DNA of 64,000 nucleotides from Lachnospiraceae bacterium (GTDB lineage Bacteria > Bacillota > Clostridia > Lachnospirales > Lachnospiraceae): assembly GCA_021628825.1 (NCBI GenBank), contig JAJXRY010000001.1:868001-932000 (forward strand), read 5' to 3'. Positions 1-11,966 of the stretch are shown piece after piece. Every line of letters starts with the position of its first letter. Position 1 is the first letter of the stretch. Position numbers and translations under genes: made by a program. Below the pieces are notes generated by a model. The model searched no databases and had not been told where the DNA came from. It was given only the letters and a program-made list of their open reading frames with translations.

Positions 1-305
1 CATAATTGTGGATGTCACCAGATTCAGCACACCCATACAAAAATGTATTACGGATAACCCGTAAAAAGGTTGCATCCTGAAACAGGAACTGGAACTTTGC
101 AAGTCCCACAAATTTAGATCCCAACAATCCATCCTTGGGTTTATAATTCTGGAATGCCATCAGCCATCCGGTTAATGGCCAGTAGTAAAAAGATGATTCC
201 ATAAATCATCATAAAGAAGGAAACGATCAGCAGAAATTTCTGTCTTTTAATTTCTTTCCATGTTATCTTTTTGTCTTTTTTCACTTTAGCTACGCCCTGA
301 CTCAT
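1..305 (-). CDS. Sugar ABC transporter permease, LplB-type (5' part only)
   Basis: Inner-membrane permease expected to work with the solute-binding protein encoded immediately upstream on the same strand. The start ATG at 305 is preceded by GGAG. Residues about 20-42 form the first membrane segment (KFLLIVSFFMMIYGIIF). After a slip in a T5 run near 184 the frame continues as WPLTGWLMAFQNYKPKDG, the typical first outside loop of LplB-family permeases. A second slip near 39-43 precedes VLNLVTSTI. Only about 100 residues are present; the gene runs off the left edge. The substrate is not shown by the sequence; the neighbouring GH8 gene suggests xylo-oligosaccharide (inference). Confidence 0.75.
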
Positions 306-409
306 ATATCCGCTCCTAACTTGTAATAAGGAAGCGGCAATAGTTTTCTTACCGAATCCTACTGCCGCTTTCCTCACACAATCATTTTAAATGCTGCAGT
401 CTCTATCTC

Positions 410-2150
410 CTACTTAAAGGTATCCAGAATTGCCTGCATCTCACTAATGAAATCTTCAGGTTTGCAAGCATTATATGCATCCATATACTCAGCCCATCCG
501 GTTTCGAAATCACTGGCCATTACAACCTTGGGTAAGTACTCATGCTTAATTTCACCCATCTTTGTCCATGCCACACCACCAGGAGTCTCTGTGGTGAAGT
601 TATTAGAATAACTGTACATAGGGAACCAGGGGCCATTTTCCTCAACTACAGAACCAATCATATCTACATAGTTTCCTGCACCATATGCTGCAAGGCAGTC
701 CTTTAACGGCTGTGCCATATCTACCTGGAATTCTGCAGGCTGTTCTTCCGGCTTATTTGCATTAATTCCATCATCACTGGTACCTCCCCACTGAGGCATA
801 TAAGAATACTGGCAACGATGAGATGCCTGATATGCGGTATCTGACCAGTTCATTCTCTGCTCCTGTGTTCTTGCATATAAACCATTTTCATCAACGGTAT
901 AATCTACATCCTTAACACCCCAGAATCTTAAATCATGCAGTTCCTGATCCATTGCACAATCAACGATAAATTTGAATGCCTTATCCGGATCCTTACAATC
1001 CTTGGTAATAGCAACACCGGAAGCCTGGTTAACCGTATCACCGTATGAATGCCATCTGTTTTCCATTCCCTCTTCTGTGGTTAATCCAAGAGGAACATAG
1101 TTGCATCCCTTTTCGTTAAGTCCCTGCTGTTTGAATACATCATTCACAGTGTATGCGAAATCCCACCACTGGTCTACCATACCAAGTACACGACCTGTGG
1201 AAAGCTTGGCAATATATTCATCATAGGTCTGGGTAAAGCTTTCAGGATCTACAAAGCCCTTCTGATATTCTTCGTTCAGCTTCTTGAAGTACTTAATAGT
1301 ATCGTCAGAAGTATTGTAATCCTCAACTGTCATCGTATCCTTATTAACAATAACAGATCCATCATTCGGATGTCCCCCGAGGAACTGTCCTGCATTTTCA
1401 AGGCAGAAGTATCTCCAGTCTTCACAGAGAATGGTATAAGGGATATTCGGTGTTCCATCTTCCATGGTCGGATTTGCTGCCATGTAATCTTCGATTACCT
1501 GGAAATACTGATCCATGGTCTTGATTTCCGGATATCCGGCCCACTCAAGAACTCTTACCTGAATCCAGAATGCTTCGTCATTATGTGTTGTTACAGTAGG
1601 TTCACCCTTCGTATTTCCGAAAGGATTGATCCAGTAGATATGTCCATCCGGCTGGCGGAACTTTTCCCATTCATCTTCTGTGAACCATTTTTCTTTAAAT
1701 TCCGGATACTGGTCAATATAGTCATCCAACGGGATGAGTGCTCCTGCATCTACCAGGAGTGACATGTCATCGCTGTCAATATAATCCGGATATTCATCAC
1801 TTGCAATTAACATACCGGTTGCTTCTGATGCAGTCTGTCCTGTTAACCATGTCTCTTTAATACGAACGCCCCACTTCTCGCCAATCATCTGGGCAATTTC
1901 ATTATCATCATTAATTTCAGAACCCGGCATGGTAACGAACATGGTGAAATCTGAAATTTCGTCTTCTGAATAAGAAGTTTTTCGCCTCTTCTGTTGTGGA
2001 ATCTCCTGCTGTGTCAGAAGACTCGGTTGTAGTCTCTGTTGTAGATGATGTACTACTGCCATCTGTTGTTGTAGCGCCACCGCAGCCAGCCAGCATGGTT
2101 ACTGTCATGGTAACGCCAAGTAATAAAGCTGTTAATTTTTTCAGTTTCAT
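410..2150 (-). CDS. Extracellular solute-binding lipoprotein, LplA/family 1 type
   Basis: Substrate-capturing lipoprotein of an oligosaccharide ABC importer, anchored outside the membrane. The start at 2150 follows GGGAGG. Residues 1-22 are a signal peptide ending in the lipobox LAGC, then a Ser/Thr-rich linker. The frame slips in the A5 run near 1978; the mature domain starts about SEDEISDFTMFVTMPGSE and runs about 550 residues, normal for the LplA group. The order binding protein then permease, downstream of YesM/YesN and GH8 genes, suggests arabinoxylan or xylo-oligosaccharide uptake. The family assignment is firm; the substrate is inferred from context. Confidence 0.88.
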
Positions 2151-2240
2151 ATTTGCCTCCCTCTTGTTTGTTTTAGAAACATTTGATGATTTTTATTATA
2201 CCTTTTCACCACGTGTAAACAACCTGAAAAACTCTAACTG

Positions 2241-2272
2241 AAAACCCGATAAACTATAGTTTATCGGGTTTT
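2241..2272. terminator. Perfect 32-bp palindromic terminator
   Basis: AAAACCCGATAAACTA followed directly by its exact reverse complement gives two 16-bp arms ending in T4 on either strand. It lies about 70 bp downstream of the chemoreceptor stop and about 90 bp upstream of the binding-protein start, so it probably ends chemoreceptor transcription and makes the binding-protein gene its own unit. Confidence 0.8.
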
Positions 2273-2345
2273 GCAAACGCAAGCCGTACAAAATTGTAAC
2301 CACCAGGATACAACACATGATAAGAACGGCCTTTCATACACAATA

Positions 2346-4408
2346 CTACATTTCAAACTGATCCACAATTTCTGCCAACTGCCGTGCAATATTCTGATTC
2401 TCCTGCGCCTGATTCCGGATCGCATCTGCCACTACAGCAAGCTTTTCATTCTTATGTACAATGCCGCCTATTGCTTCCTGATCCTGTTGGGTAATTTCAT
2501 GGACATCTTCTATGTGCTCGCCAATCTGACTGACTGACTGTTCCAGCTGCCCGATTGCGATATTTATTTCATCCAACTGTTTCTTAATTACTTCCGCAGC
2601 CGATCGGTTATCCGTTGACTGCTCTGCAAAATTTTTCAAACTGCCGTACAACACTTTGTTCCATATAACCCATCATATCATTAAAGCAATTATTAACACT
2701 GTCAATACTGTCATTTGCTTCCGCACAAATCTGCTGGATATTGGTTGCCGTTAATTTGGATGTATCAGCAAGTGCGCCGATTTCACCCGCAACAACAGCA
2801 AAGCCCTTTCCGGCCTCGCCGGCTCTTGCTGCTTCAATGGACGCATTAAGAGATAAAAGATTCGTTTTATTTGCAATACTCAGTATTTCCATTGCCAGCT
2901 GATTAATTTTGGATAACCCATTCAGGCTGGAAATTGCATTTTTAACAGAAATTCTGGTTGTTTCCAGCTCTTCCTTTCCTTTTTCATATGCTTCCGTGGC
3001 ACTTGACTGCATCTCCGTTGCATTTGCTTTCACTTTTCTGCTCATATCATCTGAATCCCGGATTTCCTGCATAATGCTCTCCACAATGGTATTGATATGC
3101 CCTATTTCTTCATATACATGGGCAATCGCATCATTTGTGCTTTCCAGAGAGGCAGACAGCTGCTCCGTTGTTGCCGTCTGATCCGTCATATCATCCACGA
3201 GTTCCACTGCCGAATTCTGTAAATCATCCGCTTTTTCCATGCAAAGTACCGCAGCAATCCCGAAGAGTCTGGACAATATCTCTCAACGAACAGATCAGTG
3301 TACCTGTTGCTCTTGAAATACTTCCCAACTCGTCCTTTCTTGTATAATGCTTTTTCTATTTCCTCATTTTTCTTTGATATCAAATTGCTGTAGCGCGAGG
3401 ATTCCGTTTTTCGATCGGTTTCATCGGCCGCATCATCCGGTTTATAATGATCACGGAAACCACCCCAAGCACAAGCAGAATAGCTGCACACAAAAGCATC
3501 AGATTTGTCCGCATGGTTATTGCTGAAGCAAACAATTCCTCGTTACTGTCTTTAATAATAAACAGCCATCCACGGTCTGCCATATAATAATAAGAGTCAA
3601 TATAGTTTTTTTCCATTCTCCCTGTGCTCTACATAACCACCGGCACTAATCGCAGTATCCTTATATTTCTCACATAACTGCAGCAGATACTCTTCCTCTG
3701 TTTCTGTAGCAACCATTTCCGCCTGATTATGGAAAATATATTTATGATCCTTTACATTAATCATGCAGTAAGTTGCATGTTCCATTCCATTCATTCCAAG
3801 GCTGTCCAGTTTATTGACAAGACCTGCCGTATAAATTCCTCCTCCAACAAGTCCTGCAGGATTTCCACTTTCATCATAGATCGCCCGATACATGGAAACA
3901 ATCTGATCGCCGCTTGCAGGCGATATAATAATCCCTGTATTATATACCCCCATCCGTTGCAAGCAGTATATCCTGTAATGCTTGCAGGGAATCACCCTCT
4001 CTTGTAGTGATGCCAACAACACCTGCATTGGTATGGGCAAGTACATGGGTATTCCATTCACTTACATACAGTCCTTCCAGATTGTTTATATCCGCAGAAA
4101 AGGATTCCGTATATTTCTGTGCTGCATCAACTGCTGATTTATTTTCCGGATTTTTGAGGACATTCAAAATTTCTCCTGCCTTACTGTATGCTGACAGAAT
4201 CACCTCGGATTCCTGTACATAATTATCCACAATCTGGCTTCTCTCCTGTACGATTGTCTGCAGATTGTCTGTTGCCGTTGTCCTTACATTTTTGTGTAAT
4301 TCCATATACCACCATTATGGAAAGACACGTCATGACAACAACCTGCATGATCAGAATTGCACCTATAATCTTTCTTGCAAGTGAGCCTCTGGTTTTTTCT
4401 CTACTCAT
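2346..4408 (-). CDS. Methyl-accepting chemotaxis protein
   Basis: Membrane chemoreceptor that would signal to CheA/CheW. The start at 4408 follows AGGAGG. In order: TM1 (about residues 13-35, KIIGAILIMQVVVMTCLSIMV), an extracellular Cache-like domain (GLVGGGIYTAGLV, WLFIIKDSNEELFAS), TM2 (LMLLCAAILLVLGVVSVIIIN), a HAMP-like linker (RMMRPMKPI), then the coiled-coil signalling domain with the conserved tip region NLLSLNASIEAARAGEAGKG and FAVVAGEIGALADTSK. The total of about 690 residues is usual. At least five frame slips (near 4290, 4000, 3610, 3400, 3280 and 2640) break it, all compatible with indels. Its place inside a sugar locus suggests it senses that sugar (inference). Confidence 0.88.
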
Positions 4409-4440
4409 TTAATTTTCCTCCTTAATTATATTAAATAATG

Positions 4441-4458
4441 TCGGGGCAAAAGCCCCGA
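4441..4458. terminator. Short GC hairpin in the 4409-4661 gap
   Basis: TCGGGGC AAAA GCCCCGA is a perfect 7-bp stem with a 4-nt loop between the YesN-like regulator stop and the chemoreceptor start. No strong T run follows on the minus strand, so it could be a weak terminator or an mRNA 5' hairpin for the chemoreceptor. The rest of this 250-bp gap shows no credible gene. Confidence 0.45.
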
Positions 4459-4661
4459 TCACTTTCTTACGTTCGAAATACTCCACGGCATTCTCAAACA
4501 TCTTATGTGTTTTCCTATCCGTCCGCAACCGGAGGAGTTCTAGTATTATCCCCGAAAAACTCTAGAACCAAAAAGCCTCATACAGACCCGATTCTCATTC
4601 ATATTCCATACAGGGTTCTGTCTTAACTCTATATCGTTTATAGCTTTGCCATCTCATCCTG

Positions 4662-6260
4662 CTATTCGGCCACACCGGCATTTTTACGGTATTTACTGGG
4701 AGTGCATCCCTTCTGCTCAATGAACTTACTGATGAAATAATCCGTATCACGGTATCCGACTTTTTCCGAGATCTGACTGATCTTCTTATCGGTCTTAAGT
4801 AACTCCTGTGCTGCTTCATTAATCCGGTATTCACATAAATAATCCTTAAAGGACTGCCCATACTTTTTACGGAAAATCTGTCCCAGATAGGAGCTGTTTA
4901 CAAAGTACTTCTTACTCAGATCCCGGAGTGTCAGGTTATCTGCGAAATGCTCTTTAATTTCTCTCTCGATATCCTGCAATACTCCTCTGGATACATTTTT
5001 TTGCGGAGCTGGATCAGATATTCCGCATAATCACAGGAAAATCTTCGAAGATGCGCCCGGCTTCCTCTTGTGATTCCGGTATCAAAAACATTTTCGCTGA
5101 TATACTGCATCACCTCTTCCTGGTCTACGGTTTCATCCTGTTCTACGGCCAGATGAATCAGCTGGAACAACAGATAATTGGTATTCATTGTCACCAGATC
5201 CCTCGCCATCCCTAAGTTTTTCCATCTCCTGAAACAGCTCATCCACACTGCCATGAATCCCGTTTACATCATTCTGCTCTACCGCTGTGATCAGATGATC
5301 CAGACTCTGTTTGCAAAGGACGATTTTTCCTTCTCCGACCTGCATTTCTTCTTCATAGCAGTAAACCGTTTTCTCCTGACGAAATCCTTTCGAGGAACGC
5401 AGTGCACAGGCTGCCGAATAAGAATGTGATAATTTATCCGGCTCTTCTACCCTTTTTCCTGCAAGTAATATGATCGGGAAAGCAAGACGCTCATTCATCT
5501 TTTCAGCAAACCAGAGCAAAAATTCATCTCTCTCCATCATACGCTCTGCCGCCATGTAATCTGCATACACAAATCCTATTTCATAGTCCTCTTCATAATC
5601 GAGTAATTCTTTGAATAAATGAGAACCGTCATCTTCCAGAATTTCCATTGCATGATCATACATCCGGCTGCGGATCACCTGCAGTTCACTGTCAGAGAGC
5701 TCTTCAATATCCGAAGTATTCTGCATACTGATATGAATGTAGCGTAAGCCTCCATCCCCAATCCGCAAACGCTCTTTCACATACTTAAGCTCCTCTTCGG
5801 TCTGCTTCCCCCGCAGAAGGGAAATAATATACTGCTTCAACTGCATTTCCTGCATCCGGCGCTCATTTTCCGCATTTTGTTCAGTAACCGCCAGACTGCT
5901 TTTGGCCTTACGGATCAGCTCCAGCAATGCTTCCTTCTGAACCGGTTTTACCAGATAATCCATACAGGCATAGCGGATTGCTTTCTGTGCATAGGAAAAA
6001 TCATTATACCCGCTGAGTATAATAAAAAACGCATCGGAAATCTGTCTTCCCCTGATCTGCTCAAGCAGCTCCAGTCCTGACATCACAGGCATCTTAATAT
6101 CGGTAATTACAAGGTCAGCCTCATGATCCTCAAGATAAAGCAGGGCTTCTTTTCCATTGGACGCCATCTTAACGATTTCACAGCCTTCAGCTGCCCAGTC
6201 GATCAGTACAGACAGTCCCTGTAAAATAAATGGTTCATCATCTACAATCAACACCTTCAT
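4662..6260 (-). CDS. YesN-type response regulator, AraC output
   Basis: Cytoplasmic DNA-binding regulator paired with the YesM-like kinase encoded 30 bp upstream. The start is set at 6260 (MKVLIVDDEPF) rather than the longer open frame. The receiver domain spans residues 1-120, with acidic pocket VDDEP, phospho-Asp in LVITDIKMPVMSG and Lys in DYLVKPVQ. A long linker follows, then a C-terminal AraC helix-turn-helix pair (LTLRDLSKKYFVNSSYLGQI; YRDTDYFISKF). About 530 residues is typical for YesN. Slips near 5210 (T5) and 4990 (T6) break the frame. It probably controls the GH8 and transporter genes. Confidence 0.9.
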
Positions 6261-6291
6261 CTGAATAGTAATCCCCTTCTTTATTATTCTT

Positions 6292-8053
6292 TCACAAAAC
6301 TGCACTTTCCGGAATGCGGATCACCAGAAATGTCCCGATTCCTTTTTCACTTTCCATTTCAAAGGATACCTGATCTTTCGTAGCCATCTTAAGCCTTAGA
6401 CAGGCATTCAGCACACCGACATGCTTCTTTTTACGGATGTCATCGATCTGTACATGATTCATTCTGTGATTGAGCAGCTTTACTTCATCCTCATCCATTC
6501 CATTACCGGTATCCTCTACTTCCATGATCAGACAATTCTCTTTCCAATAGACACGTAAATAAATCCAGCAGGGAACCGATTTCTTTTCGACTCCATGTAC
6601 ACAGGAATTCTCTACGAAGGTAACAAGAGCAAGCTTTGGAATCTTCACGTTCTGACATTCTTTGGAAACATCAATTTCATAAGACAATCTGTCACCAAAC
6701 CGGTACTTTTGCAGCTCCAGATATGCCTTAATAAAGCTCACTTCTTCTTCAATCGTTGTATCATCTGTATTCCATTCCACATTCTGTCGTTCAAGAATGG
6801 CAAGACGTTCTACCATGGCAGCTGTTTCATTTTCTTTTTTCAGGACACAATGCATACGGATACTTTCCAATACGTTAAACAGAAAATGGGGATTAATCTG
6901 ACTGTATAGTGCCAAAAGCTCTGCCTGCTGCCTTGCGATATCGATTCCCTGTTTTTCCAGCCGGTCCTTATATACCGTCCGGATCAGTTCCTTCATACGC
7001 CGGACCATCTGGTTATAATTCCACATCAGGGCGCTGATTTCATCCGTGCCCTGAATATAATCCAGCTCTTCCAGCTCCTCCGTATCCATACGGTCAAATG
7101 CTGTGCTTAATTCTCCAAGCCGCTGTGCAAAGGACCGGTTAATCAGGGATACCAGAACAAGCGGCAGTAATACATTTACCAGAATCAGACACAGAATCAA
7201 CACAAAATGATCCTGAATACTTGGAAGTATACCTCCCGAAGGCTGCATAATTAAAATCCGGAATGGCTCACCACATATGGAAAAATCACGTTCCAGCCGG
7301 ATATTCTCTTTTCCTGTCAGATATTCATAGTCAATTTTCGTTCTGAGGTTTCCATCATTGGTAAACAGAATCCGGTCTCCTGAGCAGACCATCACCGGTG
7401 CATTGTAACGCATATCCTGAAAACGCCGTACCAGATTCACGTAATCAACCGTTACCACAACATATTTCTCTTTCTGCAGATCCCGGTAATAATCCATCCT
7501 TCGGATCATCACAATTGTTCGATTACTCACTACATTGATACTGTTTTTCCTTATAATTAAAGATCACCGTCATATCCCTGTCCTTCTGCTGATATTCCAG
7601 GAATAACGTACTGTCAGCAACCGAGTCCAGACGATAAAAAAGACCTCCGTTCACAATATCGTCATTATCTCCATAAAACATAACCTGAAAGCGTTCTGAA
7701 TTCATATTTCCCAAAAAGGGATCCGTACTGAACCTTCTGCTCTCTTCAAAAAATTCAAGTGGGGAAGAAAAGGACTGTTCCAAAAACAGATTCAGTGTGC
7801 GGTTAATATATACACTGTTTGTAAAATCAATGGCTTCCTCAAACGTATAGGCCAGATCTGCCTCTACGGCAGATGCAATGCTTGCAAATTCCTTCTGCTG
7901 CTGTTGATGCTCATTATCAAACACAATATACAGAATCACTGCATCTGTCAGAACAAGTGGAAAAAGCACACAGACCACATAAAGAATGAGTAACTTTTTA
8001 CGGATACTATAATCGTCCATCCAGCGTTGAAGCCGATCCATCAGTCCTTTCAT
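6292..8053 (-). CDS. YesM-type sensor histidine kinase
   Basis: Membrane sensor kinase partner of the adjacent YesN-like regulator. TM1 is at residues 19-38 (KLLILYVVCVLFPLVLTDAV), then an extracellular domain, TM2 (FVLILCLILVNVLLPLVLVSL), a HAMP domain, and the His_kinase domain (PF06580) with phospho-His motif QINPHFLFNVLESIR. The ATPase domain carries VENSCVHG and DTGNGM. Total about 586 residues. One slip in a T5 run near 7535 splits it. The stop at 6292 is 32 bp before the regulator start, so the two are co-transcribed. It likely senses an extracellular sugar or a binding protein. Confidence 0.9.
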
Positions 8054-8129
8054 CTGCTGCTTCCCCCTTGTTTTTCTGATTCCTTACGTCATATTTTCCT
8101 TATACCGTATTAATTCTGCACGATTTCTT

Positions 8130-9298
8130 CTACCAGATCCGGTAATTGCCACTCAATGCAAGGAACGCAAAGAAATACAGGCAATTGTCATAATATCTCC
8201 GGTTACCTTCCCTTAGCGGCATCCGGAAGAACTCCTCCAGCCACTTTTTTGCAATCAGGATACTTTCTTCATCCTTCGTCCGTCCAAGAACGGAAAGGAT
8301 TCCCTGTGTAGTGGTAACCTGTAAGCCAACCGGATCAAGGGCCGGTTTATGAAGACTGGTTCCATCCACCTCATAGATTTCGAAGGGATCCTCGTCCCAC
8401 CGTGCATCCAGGAACCGTAACAGCTTTTTCCGGTGCATCATATTGCCCTTCATCAATTCCAAACCATTCATAATCCAGTCCGATATTTGCCACGGTACGA
8501 TACGCATCGCTGAAAAACCAGTCATGACGATCGGTTGTCCACGGTAACGGGCGGCTCATGGGCTGACCGTCAAACTCGGCATACTCGGCACTCATACCGG
8601 TCTTTTCGTGGCAGGCCTTTGCCAGATATCCCCGGCTTACCTTTGCAGCCTCTTTAAAGAACGGCCGGTCTTCCTCATCTGCCCACAGTGCAAACAGTTC
8701 ATAAAAAGTGCGGCAGGTGGTAGGACGGATCGGTGAAGTCAATTCCCGGCACAAATAAAATCTGCCTGTTTTCATGATTCCACATGGGATATCCCGGTCT
8801 TCCGTTCTCTCCTTTATGGATACAGGCTCTTAAGATCTTCCTTGCCTGCCCGGAATAGCAGTAAATCCCTTCCCCGTCACCCCAGCGGTGAGAGGCAAAA
8901 AACAGTGCCATGGCAAAGAATTCTTCCCCATCCGGAGCTGCTCCATTGGCATTACGTGTTCCGTCAAGTCCGCAGGACCACGCAAAATAGCCTTCGCTTT
9001 CTCCCTCTTCCATCCACATATAAGTGCATGCCCATTTCCAGATACGGTCAAACTCTGCTTTTTTATCCATCTGGACACAGACCATCATTCCATAAGACAT
9101 TCCTTCTGTCCTTGCATCATGATTTCCGGTATCCTCCAGATATCCCATATCTTCCCCCGCCGGATGGTAAATCCGCTCTTCCTCACTTCCGTAAAAGAAC
9201 GTTTCAAAAATTTCATTCAGACGGTTATTTATTTCCTGATCCTCTTTTCCGATCAGGGAAAATAAATTGCGGTATTGTTTCGTTTCAAAAGCTGCCAT
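8130..9298 (-). CDS. GH8 reducing-end xylose-releasing exo-oligoxylanase (Rex type)
   Basis: Intracellular hydrolase that releases xylose from the reducing end of xylo-oligosaccharides. It has no signal peptide and starts at 9298 after AAAGGAGG. Family hallmarks are DMGYLEDTGNHDARTEGMSYG (general-acid Glu in RTEGMSYG; Glu70 in the Bacillus halodurans enzyme), PDGEEFFAMALFFASHRWGDG, DPSYHLPHFYELFA, and FSDAYRTVANI (base Asp263 in the reference enzyme). About 385 residues is full length. Slips near 8705 (A5) and 8440 break it. It is first in the minus-strand series with YesM/YesN, which gives the locus its xylan theme. Confidence 0.92.
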
Positions 9299-9336
9299 AA
9301 ATAAAAACCTCCTTTGTGATAAATACATCGTACCTT

Positions 9337-9368
9337 AAGTATACACACAAAGTATACACACAAACAAG
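9337..9368 (-). promoter_or_regulatory. Promoter of the GH8 gene with tandem 13-bp repeats
   Basis: Two exact adjacent copies of AAGTATACACACA (9337-9349 and 9350-9362) each present TATACT on the minus strand. The gene-proximal TATACT at 9338-9343 is preceded by TTGTTT at 9362-9367 with an 18-bp spacer, a plausible -35/-10 pair for GH8. The repeat may double as a regulator site or be a slipped duplication of the -10 region. Confidence 0.5.
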
Positions 9369-9453
9369 GTTTTCTTTCTCTTCGAAAACCGGCTTATGCT
9401 AATCAATTATTGCTATTCTGCAGCAATACCAGACCATTCTTTCATCCGTAGTA

Positions 9454-9719
9454 TCAGCCCTCAATAATCAGATATCTGCCGTCTCCGATTTCGAACACTT
9501 CATCCGCATTCAGAATTTCATCTTCATCTGCACCATCCATATCAATACCCTCTTCTTCAAAGAAGTCCCAGACTTCACGCAGGGAATTCACGACCACTGC
9601 AAAAATTCTCCTCAAGAAACTCCTCTGCTTCTTCCAAAGAAGACACCACGTCTCCCTCCGGGAAAAACTGCTCCCTGATTTTCCAGGAAGCACTGTAATA
9701 CTGCATCATCATATCGCAT
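9454..9719 (-). CDS. Small acidic hypothetical protein
   Basis: No family recognised. The best start is ATG at 9717-9719, eight bases after GGAGG. Read through two probable slips (near 9670 T5 and 9603 T5), the product is about 85 residues: a helical N-terminus with FLENQ and FPEGDVVSSLEEAEEFLEEN, then VVVNSLREVWDFFEEEGIDM and an acidic C-terminus with DEDEILNADEVFEIGDGRY. Composition and spacing suggest a real soluble protein. It sits between the GH8 locus and the polyphosphate genes with no evident functional link. Confidence 0.5.
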
Positions 9720-9769
9720 CGTTATACCTCCTCGATCCCTTTCTCCCGGGATAAATACTCTGTTATTAA

Positions 9770-11860
9770 TTAATTTTTTTCCTGTTCCTTCACCCGCTCT
9801 ACTGCCATCTGTCCGAAAATCAGCTGTGAATTGTAAGAGCCCTTTCCTCTCTTATCCACCTTCTCATAGGTTCCTTCCGGAGTAAGTAAATGTGCCTTTT
9901 CGGTATCACGAAGCTGTATGGACAGAATATCCATAAGCCGCTTCTGAAGCTCCGGCTTTTCTACCGGGAACATGATTTCCACACGACGTTCCAGGTTTCT
10001 CGGCATCCAGTCTGCACTTGCACAGTAAAACTCCGGCTTGCCGTCATTTTCAAAATAAAAAATCCGGCTGTGTTCAAGGAAGTTCCCCACAATGGAACGG
10101 ACACTGATCCGCTCCCCGATCCCCGGTAGTCCTACACGGACACAGCAGATTCCACGCACGATCAGGTCAATCTTTACGCCGGCTTCCGCCGCTTCATAGA
10201 GGGCTGCAATGATATCCTTATCGCAAAGGCTGTTTACCTTGGCAATGATATGTCCTTTTTCACCGGCTTTGGCATGCTTCATTTCCCTCTCGATGAGATA
10301 AAGGAAACGATCCTTTAACCATAGTGGTGCAAGGGATAGCTTATTCCAGCTTAGCGGCTCGGAATAGCCGGAAAGCATATTGAATACGGCGGTTGCATCC
10401 TCCCCGATCGAAGGATTGCAGGTGAGCAGTCCCATGTCGGTGTAAAGCTTTGCAGTCGCATCGTTATAGTTACCGGTTCCTAAATGCACATATCTGCGGA
10501 TACCGTCTTCTTCCCGCCGTACCACAAGCGTGATCTTACTGTGGGTCTTTAAGCCGACAAGACCATAGATAACATGACAACCTGCCTTCTCTAACATCTT
10601 TGCCCATACAATGTTATTCTCTTCATCAAAACGTGCCTTTAATTCCACAAGCACAGAAACCTGCTTGCCGTTTTCTGCCGCCTGGGCAAGTGCTGCGATG
10701 ATCGGTGAGTTGCCGCTCACACGGTAGAGTGTCTGCTTGATGGCAAGAACCTCTTTGTCCCTTGCTGCCTGACGGATGAAATCCACCACCGGCGTAAAGG
10801 TTTCATAAGGGTGGAACAACAGAATATCCTGCTTTTTAATCTGATCAAAAATATTGCAGTCTGCCGGAAGCTCCGGTACCGGCTGCGGCTTCGGATAGGA
10901 TTTTTCTTTTAAGTGGTCAAAGCCCTCAAGTCCGTACATCTTCATTAAGAAGGTAAGATCGAGCGGCCCGTCAATTTCATACACATCCTGCTTTTTCGAT
11001 GTTCAGCTCCCGCTCAATGATCTCTAACAGGCGTTCATCCATTCCCTTTTCTACCTCAAGACGGATTGCCTGCCCCCACTGACGCTTTTTGAGCTGCTTT
11101 TCAATTTCCTTTAACAGATCCTCGGCTTCATCCTCTTCAATCGTAAGGTCCGCATTTCGCATGATACGGAACGGATGTGCACAGACGATCTCATAATTCA
11201 GGAACAGCTTTTTCAATATTCCGCTCGATGACCTCTTCAAGGGGAATGAGGAGCCGTTCTCCTTCTTCTCCCGGGATTTCAATGATTCTGGGAAGGACAC
11301 TGGGCACCTGAACGGTTGCAAATTCCAGAATTTCTCCTCCGTCCTTCTTCTGGACGAGTGCTCCGATATTGAGTGACTTGTTCCGGATTAAGGGAAACGG
11401 TCTGGAAGAATCTACTGCCATCGGTGTCAATACCGGATAAATATTCTCTTCATAATAGCGGTCTACATATTCCGCCTCTGCCTCACTTAACTGCTCATGC
11501 TTCTGGATGACACGGATGCCGTTTGTCTTAAGCTGGGGAAGCAGCGAATGATTGTAAATCCGGTACTGCTCTTCCACAAGGTCATGTGTTTCTTTGGTAA
11601 TCTGCTTTAACTGCTCCTTCGGAGTCATTCCCGCAATGTCTTTCTTATCATAACCGGCATTGACCATATCCTTCAGGGACGCCACACGTACCATAAAAAA
11701 TTCATCCAGATTGGATGAGGTAATACTTAAAAATTTCAAACGCTCAAACAATGGATTATTCTTGTCCTTTGCCTCACTCATGACTCTGCGGTCAAACAGG
11801 AGCCAGCTCAGTTCTCGGTTTACATAACATTCAGGATTATCGTATTTTAGTTTTTCCCAT
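9770..11860 (-). CDS. ppk1: Polyphosphate kinase 1
   Basis: Reversible synthesis of polyphosphate from ATP. All Ppk1 landmarks are present: N-terminal VNRELSWLLFDRRV and SITSSNLDEFFMVRVASL, middle YPVLTPMAVDSSRPFPLIRN, catalytic core HPYETFTPVVDFI and KQTLYRVSGNSPI, the phospho-His region LKTHSKITLVVRRE, HLGTGNYND, and C-terminal SADWMPRNLERRVEI. About 695 residues, as usual. Slips near 10980 (T5) and 11210 (T5). The exact start is uncertain: the conserved frame has no in-frame ATG, and the candidate at 11860 needs a slip in an A run. It lies directly downstream of the exopolyphosphatase gene. Confidence 0.9.
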
Positions 11861-11904
11861 ATTTTTCTGAATTGCTGCCTTTCTTTTCTCTCTATATATA
11901 AATA

Positions 11905-11966
11905 TTTCGTAACTATTCAGAACCCCTGTTCGTAAAAACCGTTGCTTCGCAACTCAAGTTTTACTC
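11905..11966. repeat. Palindromic intergenic element, CTATTCAG family
   Basis: The sequence starts with GTAACTATTCAGAACC, contains the hairpin GTTGC TTC GCAAC, and ends AGTTTTACTCAT. The same boundary motifs with a different stem recur at 23143-23205; CTATTCAG alone recurs near 54663. The right boundary overlaps the ppx stop codon and supplies its last residues (MSKT). Confidence 0.55.

Noticed and set aside
4438..4626. Plus-strand 62-codon open frame
   Set aside because: No ribosome site and no recognisable protein; it overlaps a hairpin and the regulator's 3' end.
8842..9300. Plus-strand open frames opposite the GH8 gene
   Set aside because: The minus-strand GH8 motifs are unambiguous; the plus frames are low-complexity shadows rich in Pro/His/Ser.
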